The notes under the pieces were generated by a model. That model was not told the origin of the DNA. It saw nothing but the letters and a program-made list of their open reading frames with translations, and did not search any database. Of a stretch of DNA of 56,704 bases, positions 39,163-45,408 are shown piece by piece (position 1 is the first letter of the stretch; every line of letters starts with the position of its first letter). This DNA comes from Terrimonas pollutisoli (GTDB taxonomy: Bacteria > Bacteroidota > Bacteroidia > Chitinophagales > Chitinophagaceae): the NCBI RefSeq assembly GCF_029360765.1, contig NZ_JARKNA010000002.1, positions 1 to 56,704 of the forward strand, read 5' to 3'. The position numbers and the translations under genes are program-made.

Positions 39163-40422
39163 TTAAGGAACTCGCCAAAACGTTGCAGGATTATGGGTCG
39201 TGTAATGAATAAATGTAGTTTTCAGGTTTTGGTTGTAAAACTGCATTTTGGAAGGTACCTGTTTGAACTTTCCATATCCTTTCGGAACCAGGTTGACATA
39301 AGTGATTGTTCTATCTCCGCCTGTCGTCTCCACGTCAAAGCCACTCTCCAACGTACAATAAAAACGGTAAAGGTTCTTTGCCATGTAGTAGTACAGGTAA
39401 TTGTCTTTAGTGGTAGAGCTGCGGCGGTTCCAGTTGGCGTCAGGATTAAGAATGAGGGGCTGGTTGTTGATCAGTCTGTTTCGCACTTCATCAATCCCTA
39501 ACAATTCTCCCTTTTCGTTCATTACATAAGCATCATTGGTCGGGTCCATCCAAAGCCATTTTCTTAACTCAGTCGAAAAAACTGCATTGATCACATGGGC
39601 ATCATGATCCATGTTCAGACTGTCTTTCGGCTGGCAGTATATCTTTCTCGACTTGAAGCCGAGCGCCAAAAAACAGTCGTTTAGTACGGTTGCCAATTCA
39701 CCGCAGGACACACCAATGTTTTTGGCTTTTGTAACAGAAGCGATTTCAAATCCGTTTACTGCTTTAATGCCGCTTTCGTGTTGTCCGTCGTGGCGAATGC
39801 TGTTGTGCACCCAATGAAGAACATTAATAAACCTTGAAACTTCGTTACCGGAACCCGCCACAGAGTCAAGCTTGAATTGCTGGCGTAAACGCACCAGGTC
39901 GGGATTATCCGCTGATTGGTAAATGAAGGAAGGCACTTCAATGCTGTCAGTTTTGGCAAACCGGTTATTGTCCTTTTTCAAGATGTACAGGTAATCGCCG
40001 GTTTCCCGCAACGGTTGAATAATCGTTTTAAATGTCTTTTCATTTCGGATGTTGTCCAAATCGCTGTCTTTTATGATATGCGAATAATTGGCGTATCCTG
40101 CCTTTACTGCTTTATCTAAACAAGTCAAAGCCATCTGTTTGTTCTTCAGCAAAGAGTAAGTACAGCTTAGGTTATAGTACGCATTGATGTAATAGGAGGC
40201 ATACTGCTTTTGTCCTTCTTTGGTCAGGTCCCCATATCGTTTCAAAAACTCCTCCAGCAAGGAATTGTAGTGTCCGACGTCCTGCTTTTCGTATGCGGCA
40301 ACAAAAAGGGTGTTTTGCTGCTTTGCAAAGGCGGCAAAATCATTATCGGAACTGGTTTGTCCGCTCGCAAACACAGTTATCAAAAAGAGTGTGGGAATAA
40401 GTAGAAGTTTTTTCAGTCTCAT
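39163..40422 (-). CDS. Exported transglutaminase-like protein
   Basis: Protein of 419 residues, read from the ATG at 40422, which opens a clean signal peptide (MRLKKLLLIPTLFLITVFAS); longer versions add charged, non-signal sequence. The N-terminal ~150 residues look like TPR-type helices (YNLSCTYSLLKNKQMALTCL, KAVKAGYANYSHI). A transglutaminase/papain-like domain follows with a likely Cys-His-Asp triad in GVSCGELATVL, DHDAHVINAVF and WLWMDPTNDAY. The role could be peptide-bond hydrolysis or cross-linking in the envelope; no substrate is suggested by the neighbours. It lies 125 bp downstream of the deaminase gene on the same strand. Confidence 0.82.
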   Translation of the reverse strand: MRLKKLLLIPTLFLITVFASGQTSSDNDFAAFAKQQNTLFVAAYEKQDVGHYNSLLEEFLKRYGDLTKEGQKQYASYYINAYYNLSCTYSLLKNKQMALTCLDKAVKAGYANYSHIIKDSDLDNIRNEKTFKTIIQPLRETGDYLYILKKDNNRFAKTDSIEVPSFIYQSADNPDLVRLRQQFKLDSVAGSGNEVSRFINVLHWVHNSIRHDGQHESGIKAVNGFEIASVTKAKNIGVSCGELATVLNDCFLALGFKSRKIYCQPKDSLNMDHDAHVINAVFSTELRKWLWMDPTNDAYVMNEKGELLGIDEVRNRLINNQPLILNPDANWNRRSSTTKDNYLYYYMAKNLYRFYCTLESGFDVETTGGDRTITYVNLVPKGYGKFKQVPSKMQFYNQNLKTTFIHYTTHNPATFWRVP

Positions 40423-40547
40423 GTCAGTTAATCTTTTTTCACCTTGGGGGAGTGCACGACGCACCAACAGTCTAATTTATGTGATAATATGATACCAAAA
40501 ATGGAGCAAATTAAAATCAGTGTTTTCGTGTTATACATTTTATTTTA

Positions 40548-41021
40548 TCAGTTGCTGTGCCCGTCAACCGAAACCCAGGCCTCATCTTCCAGTAAAGGGC
40601 CGGTAATTTCCATCGGCCTGTTGCCGCAGGCAATCACCTCACGTACCGGCCTGTTCATAGAAATATGCCCGCTGCCATTGTTTAATTTATTTTTACGCTC
40701 ACTGCTCAGCCCGTAAACGAGCCGGCCAATACCCGACCAGTAAATGGCGGCCGCACACATGGGACAGGGTTCGGCGCTTGTATAAATTGTGAAGGATTGC
40801 AGCGCTTCAAATGAAAAGGCTGAACAAGCCTCCAGCAGCAGCACCATCTCTGCATGGTTCAGGTGGTTTTTACCGGTCATGATCCCGTTTTTTGCCTCCA
40901 GGATAAGTTTTCCCGAAGGGTCTGCTAATACGCAGGCGTAAGGAAAATTGCCGGCTCTTTTAGCTTCTGCTGACAGTGCAAATGTGCGTCGTAGTAAAAT
41001 GTGATCAGTTTCAGTTGTCAT
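40548..41021 (-). CDS. Nucleoside/guanine deaminase-like cytidine deaminase-fold enzyme
   Basis: Cytoplasmic zinc enzyme of 157 residues that should deaminate a purine or pyrimidine base or nucleoside. The active-site motifs are complete: His56-Ala57-Glu58 (HAEMVLLLEA) and PCPMC with Cys86 and Cys89 as zinc ligands. The spacing and the AIYWSGIGRLVYG stretch fit the guanine deaminase / tRNA-adenosine-deaminase-like group of small free-standing deaminases. The exact substrate is not readable from sequence. The start ATG at 41021 gives a normal family length. Confidence 0.9.
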   Translation of the reverse strand: MTTETDHILLRRTFALSAEAKRAGNFPYACVLADPSGKLILEAKNGIMTGKNHLNHAEMVLLLEACSAFSFEALQSFTIYTSAEPCPMCAAAIYWSGIGRLVYGLSSERKNKLNNGSGHISMNRPVREVIACGNRPMEITGPLLEDEAWVSVDGHSN

Positions 41022-41205
41022 GTTCAGTGGTTTTAGATTGTACTCTTTTCAATTGCAGCGCAAGAAAGCTGATTGCTGCACCAGATCCAGGAGCGGATTG
41101 CACGGGCTGTATAAATTTTTGGATGAATTGGGATGTGCTCCGTTTCATGTGCCAGTGAGGACTGGTTGGATTATTTTCTGATGTATGGACATGAAAGGAG
41201 ATACA

Positions 41206-41297
41206 GCATTCCGACGAGTCCCTCCGCTGATTTCCCTATATCCCGAAAGTTTCTGCCGGAGGAGACTCATCGGGAAAGAAGAGACCCCGGAATGACG
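41206..41297. repeat. Long imperfect inverted repeat (MITE- or REP-like)
   Basis: CCGACGAGTCCCTCCG (41211-41226) and CGGAGGAGACTCATCGG (41257-41273) are near-perfect reverse complements around a 30-nt spacer. CATTCCG at the left and GGAATG at 41290-41295 extend the symmetry. It lies in the 289-bp gap between the deaminase start and the lipoprotein end. It looks like a single copy of a dispersed palindromic element and encodes nothing visible. Confidence 0.55.
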
Positions 41298-41310
41298 AAA
41301 AGCTACTTGA

Positions 41311-41652
41311 TCAGGTTTTCCTCCTAAAGCTTGTACTATCGAAATAAATATCCTTTACATGTCCTTGTCTTGTTTTGATCCGTATGATATCATAGTGCTT
41401 TGGCGACTTTTTTACGTGGGTCCTCCTGATTAACCCATAACCCGGATAATTATTAGCCAACCATTTGTATTCCTCGCTTAGTCCTGCGCTTTCACTTTCC
41501 ACCATTAAAATAACCGCATTACTAAAAGAAGTGCCACCTCGTAATACGTCGTCGCGGGTTACTGCCGGTGAAGCTGCTTTGGTCGTTTTCTTTGGGGACG
41601 AACAGGCTCCAAGCAGAATAATAACAAAAAATAAAAGATTGACTGTTTTCAT
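41311..41652 (-). CDS. Small hypothetical lipoprotein
   Basis: Predicted lipoprotein of 113 residues from ATG 41652, which opens the signal MKTVNLLFFVIILLGACSS with the lipobox LGAC. The mature part is basic (SPKKTTKAA, then SNAVILMVESESAGLSEEYK and HYDIIRIKTRQGHVKDIYFD). No family is recognised. The upstream extension to 41721 lacks signal character. It may be an envelope protein of narrow distribution. Confidence 0.7.
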   Translation of the reverse strand: MKTVNLLFFVIILLGACSSPKKTTKAASPAVTRDDVLRGGTSFSNAVILMVESESAGLSEEYKWLANNYPGYGLIRRTHVKKSPKHYDIIRIKTRQGHVKDIYFDSTSFRRKT

Positions 41653-42107
41653 AAAATATGTATTACGCCGGGGTTGGTTTTCATATCGCATATGCCAGCT
41701 TTTACTACTGAATATCCACAATTTTTTACAGCCACAAACCTGGAATGGAAAAAACTTTTACAGCCCGATAAGTGTAAGATTATTATTAGTGATGGTTTTC
41801 GGTTTCTCGTTGAGTAAGGGCAGGTATGTGCATGCTTCCAGAGGAATATAAATATTCTTCTGCGTTATTTTATGAAACAGGTGTTGACAATTCTTCGGCA
41901 AGCTCAGGAGGATTTCTTTCTCATCACCGGGATTGATAACATGTAGAATATAAGTACTGGTACGAGGTTTCCTACAGTAGTGCGGTTGGTGATACTTCGT
42001 CAAAGTTTATCCCGGTGAATACCGGGACTCAGTACACCAACCCCGGCGTTCGGGGTGATATTTTTTTGGAAGACCAACAGGGGCAGAAAAACTGGTATAA
42101 GGGATTT
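41653..42107. other. 455-bp region: possible gene remnant plus palindromic repeat copy
   Basis: No intact gene is assigned. On the minus strand 41758-42003 is an 81-codon frame whose last ~65 residues read like real protein (VINPGDEKEILLSLPKNCQ, NIYIPLEACTYLPLLNEKPK). Its first ~11 codons, however, fall inside the dispersed repeat at 41971-42087. The best reading is the 3' end of a gene cut by the repeat, with low certainty. The right part is the repeat itself. Confidence 0.45.
41971..42087. repeat. Nested palindromic repeat, copy 1
   Basis: This 117-bp copy matches 44679-44791 at both ends: it starts CCTACAGtAGtgCGGTTGGTGATACTTCG-like and ends TTTTTTGGAAGACCAACAGG plus GGCAGA. Outer arms GGTTGGTG and CACCAACC pair. 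Inside is its own hairpin, CCCGGT/ACCGGG with loop GAAT. A second hairpin, CCCCG-GCGTT-CGGGG, followed by seven T closes it. The core TTCG...CTCAG resembles a repeat motif common in many bacterial genomes. Confidence 0.75.
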
Positions 42108-42443
42108 TTATTTTTGCATAATTTTCTTTCTGTGCTTTTTGCCCCATTCCTGTATTGAAAGCAAAACGGGTTTTAAATCCTTTCCGTATTGCGTCAAGCT
42201 ATACTCCACCGTTACGGGCACGGTTGCAAACACTTCCCGCTTAACCAATCCATTTATTTCAAGGTCTTTTAATGCATTGGTTAATGCTTTGGGCGATACG
42301 CCATTCAAGTCTTTCTCTAATTCTTTATACCGTTTTTTGCCGTGGCATAAGCTGAAAATAATGGGAAACTTCCATTTGCCCCCAATAATTTCCAATGCAT
42401 CTGAAACAGGTTGAATTTCTATGAACTCATTGTTTTTTGCCAT
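42108..42443 (-). CDS. HxlR-family transcriptional regulator
   Basis: Winged-helix DNA-binding protein of 111 residues of the HxlR/YodB type. Typical sequence is seen throughout: DALEIIGGKWKFPIIFSLCH, RYKELEKDLNGVSPKALTNA, LKDLEINGLVKREVFATVP, VEYSLTQYGKDLKPVL. Members often repress genes for detoxifying quinones, aldehydes or other electrophiles and sense them through Cys residues. Here a single Cys sits at the end of helix 2 (SLCHGK). It is divergent from the hydrolase-pirin-cupin cluster with a 109-bp gap, and a match to a known HxlR operator lies just in front of its start. Confidence 0.92.
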   Translation of the reverse strand: MAKNNEFIEIQPVSDALEIIGGKWKFPIIFSLCHGKKRYKELEKDLNGVSPKALTNALKDLEINGLVKREVFATVPVTVEYSLTQYGKDLKPVLLSIQEWGKKHRKKIMQK

Positions 42444-42448
42444 TGCTA

Positions 42449-42463
42449 TACTTTTTTATAGTA
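42449..42463. promoter_or_regulatory. Candidate HxlR operator (TACT-N7-AGTA)
   Basis: TACTTTTTTATAGTA fits the TACT-N7-AGTA inverted repeat described for the HxlR-type repressors YodB and CatR of Bacillus subtilis. It lies 6 bp before the HxlR start codon. A related half (TATAGTAAAGG, 42493-42503) lies 36 bp further on, inside the hydrolase promoter. The pattern suggests autoregulation and control of the divergent genes. Confidence 0.55.
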
Positions 42464-42482
42464 AGGATATTAAAGCCTATTG

Positions 42483-42516
42483 TTGTAAAATGTATAGTAA
42501 AGGTAAAATAACTTTG
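42483..42516 (+). promoter_or_regulatory. Candidate promoter of the hydrolase-pirin cluster
   Basis: TAACTTTG (42509-42516) is an exact match to the Bacteroidota -7 box TAnnTTTG, with TTG (42483-42485) 23 bp upstream as -33. The hydrolase ATG is 37 bp downstream. The TATAGTAAAGG half-site lies between the two boxes, so a bound repressor would block it. Confidence 0.5.
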
Positions 42517-42552
42517 TGGATCATTTTATCATTCAGTTTTAAAATAATAAAA

Positions 42553-43146
42553 ATGAACACAACAAAATTTACAGCCGAAAACACGGCACTATTACTCATC
42601 GACCATCAGGTTGGTACGATGAAACTGATTAAAAACATTCCTTTGGAAGAGGTACAAAAGAAAACATTGGCATTGGCAAAAATGGCAAAAGTATTGAACA
42701 TTCCTGTTGTGCTTACCAGCAGCCAGGAGTACGCAGCACAAGGCCCTTTATTGCCTGAATTGGCAAATATTTTACCCGATGCTTTTGAAAAAAGAATTAA
42801 AAGAGAAGGCACCGTTAATTGTTGGGAACACAAAGGTTTTCATGAAGCCGTACTTGCAACAGGAAAGAAAAACCTGATTATGGCAGGTGTAACCACCGAT
42901 GTTTGTTTGGTTTTTCCGGCTATTAGTGCAGTAGAAGAAGGTTTTAATGTACAAGCAGTGATGGACGCATCGGGTTCACCATTTAACATGAGTGAAGATT
43001 TAAGCCAACAAAGAATGGCAAAGGCCGGTGTGGTTTTAACAGCTACCAATACGCTAATGGCAGAAATTGCACAGGATTGGGCAAGACCTGAAGGCGGAGA
43101 ATTGTTAGGCATTTTATTTACAGATGTTTTGCCATCAATGGAATAA
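42553..43146 (+). CDS. Isochorismatase-fold hydrolase, YcaC-like
   Basis: Cytoplasmic cysteine hydrolase of 197 residues. The start is the ATG at 42553; the frame is open further upstream, but that part overlaps the divergent regulator and its promoter. The likely triad is Asp17 (ALLLIDHQ), a Lys at 83 (KRIKREGTVN) and Cys118 (AGVTTDVCLVFPA). The stretch PLLPELANILPDAF and the length fit the YcaC subgroup, whose substrate is not established. It is the first gene of the cluster facing the HxlR regulator. A perfect inverted repeat separates it from the pirin gene. Confidence 0.9.
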   Translation: MNTTKFTAENTALLLIDHQVGTMKLIKNIPLEEVQKKTLALAKMAKVLNIPVVLTSSQEYAAQGPLLPELANILPDAFEKRIKREGTVNCWEHKGFHEAVLATGKKNLIMAGVTTDVCLVFPAISAVEEGFNVQAVMDASGSPFNMSEDLSQQRMAKAGVVLTATNTLMAEIAQDWARPEGGELLGILFTDVLPSME

Positions 43147-43153
43147 ACAGAAC

Positions 43154-43182
43154 GCTTCAAGCCTGTGCAAAAGGCTTGAAGC
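43154..43182 (+). repeat. Perfect 10-bp inverted repeat between hydrolase and pirin genes
   Basis: GCTTCAAGCC (43154-43163) and GGCTTGAAGC (43173-43182) are perfectly complementary around a 9-nt spacer. There is no T run, so it is not a classic terminator. It may mark mRNA processing or partial attenuation between the two genes, or be a protein-binding site. Confidence 0.6.
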
Positions 43183-43199
43183 ATCAAAAGAATATTATC

Positions 43200-43946
43200 A
43201 TGTTAACTATTAACAAGGCGTCGGAAAGACAAAAAGCCGGACACGGAAATTTTAGTATCCAAATCGTAATTCCTGGGCGTAATATGGAGAACGGTGATTT
43301 GGGTTTTTATAATTTAGGCAGGTTTGATGATGCCCATCTTAAGCCCGGGGCATTTATAGGAATGCACCCTCACAGAAATGATGAGATACTAACCCTGATG
43401 CGAAGAGGAACAATGCTGCATAGAGACAGTACAGGCAAGGAAGTTGCTGTAACTCCACAAAACATTATGATGATGAATGCAGGAAGCGGTATTTACCACG
43501 AAGAAAGTATTCCTGCAGATAAGTACAATGAAGATGTAAGGTTGCTGCAAATATTTATACGCCCCGAAAATGAGGACAACCAGCCACAGGTGCAGTTTGC
43601 CAATGCCGGTGAATTGGTTCCTGATCATTGGCGGTTGGTTGCCGGCTTACAAAAAAGCAATGCCCCGCTTGAAATTAAAAGCAATGTTTTGGTGTATGAT
43701 ATGGATTTTGAAAATACCACTGTGAGTTTGCCCAAGCCTCACTTTAAAAACACTGCTTATTTTTTGTATGTATTTGATGGTGCAATAAATATTCCTCAAA
43801 CAGCTTTGGAAAAAGGAGACAGCATCATAACAGACGATGAAAATATGCTGCTGCAGGTTGATGCAAAAAGCACAGCCGTTTGTTTCGTGATAGACAAAGA
43901 TGCAGGTTATACAAAAAATGGAATGTATAGCGGTATGAGAAGATAA
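43200..43946 (+). CDS. Pirin-family protein (YhhW/quercetinase-like bicupin)
   Basis: Metal-binding bicupin of 248 residues from ATG 43200 (a TTG at 43176 is inside the inverted repeat and is rejected). The N-terminal cupin has the pirin ligand pattern GMHPHRNDEILT (two His) and SGIYHEES (His, Glu). LGFYNLGRFDDAHLKPGAF and VRLLQIFIRPENE are also typical. Related proteins from bacteria oxidise quercetin, and others respond to redox stress. Together with the HxlR regulator, this points to handling of aromatic or quinone-like compounds, which is an inference. Confidence 0.9.
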   Translation: MLTINKASERQKAGHGNFSIQIVIPGRNMENGDLGFYNLGRFDDAHLKPGAFIGMHPHRNDEILTLMRRGTMLHRDSTGKEVAVTPQNIMMMNAGSGIYHEESIPADKYNEDVRLLQIFIRPENEDNQPQVQFANAGELVPDHWRLVAGLQKSNAPLEIKSNVLVYDMDFENTTVSLPKPHFKNTAYFLYVFDGAINIPQTALEKGDSIITDDENMLLQVDAKSTAVCFVIDKDAGYTKNGMYSGMRR

Positions 43947-43959
43947 AATAAGTTATCAA

Positions 43960-44451
43960 ATGAGAGAAAATATAACAATGAAAAGCAATACTGAGGGAGA
44001 AATACTTGGTGTTGCAGGAGGTAATTATCGGATTATTATTTCGGGAGAAGAAACGAATGGTAACTATGCGGTAATTGAAATGCTTGTACCACCCGGTGGG
44101 GGCCCGCTTCCACATTCACACCCGGGCACACAAGAATTATTTTTCCTTATAGAAGGTGAACTTGAATTTAAAACAGAGGCGGGCAGGCAAATTGTAAATG
44201 AAGGTGGCTTTATTAATATCCCTTTTGAAGGAGATATTCATTGTTTTAAAAACACATCAGATAAACTTGCTAAACTTTTATGTACTGTAATACCGGCAGG
44301 ATTAGAAAATGTATTTAGAAAGTTAGGAACAGCAGCCGGATATGGTCAATTTCTTCCCGTTGCAGAAAATACTCCGGAACATGTAACACTTATCCAGGAA
44401 GTAGATAAAAAATATGGTTTAACAACCTACGCACAAGATTTTCTCGAATGA
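43960..44451 (+). CDS. Cupin-domain protein
   Basis: Single-domain cupin of 163 residues starting at ATG 43960, or at ATG 43978, 18 bases later. The first cupin motif is seen as GGPLPHSHPGTQELFFLIEG (two His, Glu) and the second as NIPFEGDIHCFKNTSDK. The metal and reaction are unknown. It begins 13 bp after the pirin gene and completes the cluster facing the HxlR regulator, so it is likely cotranscribed with it. Confidence 0.88.
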   Translation: MRENITMKSNTEGEILGVAGGNYRIIISGEETNGNYAVIEMLVPPGGGPLPHSHPGTQELFFLIEGELEFKTEAGRQIVNEGGFINIPFEGDIHCFKNTSDKLAKLLCTVIPAGLENVFRKLGTAAGYGQFLPVAENTPEHVTLIQEVDKKYGLTTYAQDFLE

Positions 44452-44821
44452 GGCAGATAAAGCAGGATTGCCTGCAGATATTGTGTTTTTTGTTTTTATG
44501 TGAAAATGCGTCATTAAAATTGCAGGCAACGATTGTATTTCCGCTAAAATACGCCACTTCGATTGCCAAATCATTTTTCTAACTTTTTCTTTTACCACTA
44601 CTTATCAGAAATGGAACCTGGTAAAAGATTACGCTGAATACGACCATAGTAGTGCTTCATTCTTAATGGCACAAGGGTCCTACAGCAGTTCGGTTGGTGA
44701 TACTTCGACAGGCCTGTCTGCCGATAGGCAGGCTCAGCACACCAACCTCGGCGTTCGGCGTGCTATTTTTTGGAAGACCAACAGGGGCAGAGCACAAAGG
44801 AGCCCTCTGTTGTATGCAGCC
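44452..44821. other. 370-bp gene-free region holding repeat copy 2
   Basis: Nothing coding is supported between the cupin gene and the end of the convergent small secreted protein gene. A short plus-strand frame at 44694-44879 lies over the palindromic repeat and reads as low-complexity shadow sequence. Confidence 0.65.
44679..44791. repeat. Nested palindromic repeat, copy 2
   Basis: Second copy (113 bp) of the element at 41971-42087, with the same outer arms GGTTGGTG/CACCAACC and the same ending TTTTTTGGAAGACCAACAGG plus GGCAGA. In place of the CCCGGT/ACCGGG inner hairpin it carries an unrelated one, CTGCC-GATA-GGCAG. Both inserts lie between TTCG and CTCAG. Confidence 0.75.
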
Positions 44822-45211
44822 CTATTCTAGCTTACGTAGTCTCCCATACCACTTATCGCCATCTACTTCTGCTGAGTAATAAATAATATCTCCTTCAATT
44901 TTAAGGAAGGTCACCAGCATTACAGCGCCAGGCTGAAATGGAAAATCAGGAATTGTATTTGAAAGCATCACCATTTCATACTGGCAATCATTAACCCACT
45001 TAATTTTCGATTTTATGTAGTATTTGCCGTCTCGATGATACTCAGTGTGATTTTCCTTCTTTATTTTGAAATATGCTGTTGTATCCGGAATGTCCAAGTA
45101 TTTAAACGTGCCCTTTTTTATAATTGAACAGTCCAAACTTTCATTATCGTCTTGGGCTAAAGCAAAAACAGTGACAAATGATAAAGTGAAGAATAGGAAA
45201 ACTCGCTTCAT
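44822..45211 (-). CDS. Small secreted protein of unknown function
   Basis: Protein of 129 residues with a signal peptide (MKRVFLFFTLSFVTVFALAQ) and a short beta-rich mature part (IIKKGTFKYLDIPDTTAYF, GKYYIKSKIKWVNDCQYEMV, VTFLKIEGDIIYYSAEVDGD). Two Cys are left after cleavage and may form a disulfide. No named domain is recognised; similar small secreted proteins are common in Bacteroidota. It appears to be transcribed alone. Confidence 0.75.
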   Translation of the reverse strand: MKRVFLFFTLSFVTVFALAQDDNESLDCSIIKKGTFKYLDIPDTTAYFKIKKENHTEYHRDGKYYIKSKIKWVNDCQYEMVMLSNTIPDFPFQPGAVMLVTFLKIEGDIIYYSAEVDGDKWYGRLRKLE

Positions 45212-45314
45212 GATGACTCTTTAAGGGTTGCTACCAACGTGTGTATTTACGCTAATATACGCTACCTTAATCCTACAAACAATTTTTCCAAGGCCTTCTT
45301 TAGAACCAATTAAT

Positions 45315-45343
45315 TAAAAAACGCTACTACCAGTATGTAGCGC
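45315..45343 (-). terminator. Terminator after the hybrid two-component gene
   Basis: Read on the minus strand, CGCTAC and GTAGCG pair over 6 bp around a 9-nt loop and are followed by TTTTTTAATTA. It lies about 65 bp beyond the stop codon of the sensor gene. Confidence 0.6.
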
Positions 45344-45408
45344 AAATACAACCCGCATTAATCACTTCCTTAGGGATAATATCAATAATGACTGAAGGAG
45401 AGAATGCT

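Noticed and set aside
39097..39501. Plus-strand ORF of 134 codons
   Set aside because: It is antisense to the well-supported transglutaminase-like gene and has no protein-like features of its own.
42041..42067. CCCCG-GCGTT-CGGGG hairpin with seven T as a terminator of a plus-strand gene
   Set aside because: No plus-strand gene ends before it. It is part of the dispersed palindromic repeat, so it is listed there and not as a terminator.
44694..44879. Plus-strand ORF of 61 codons
   Set aside because: It lies across repeat copy 2 and the end of the convergent gene, and its translation follows the palindrome rather than a protein family.
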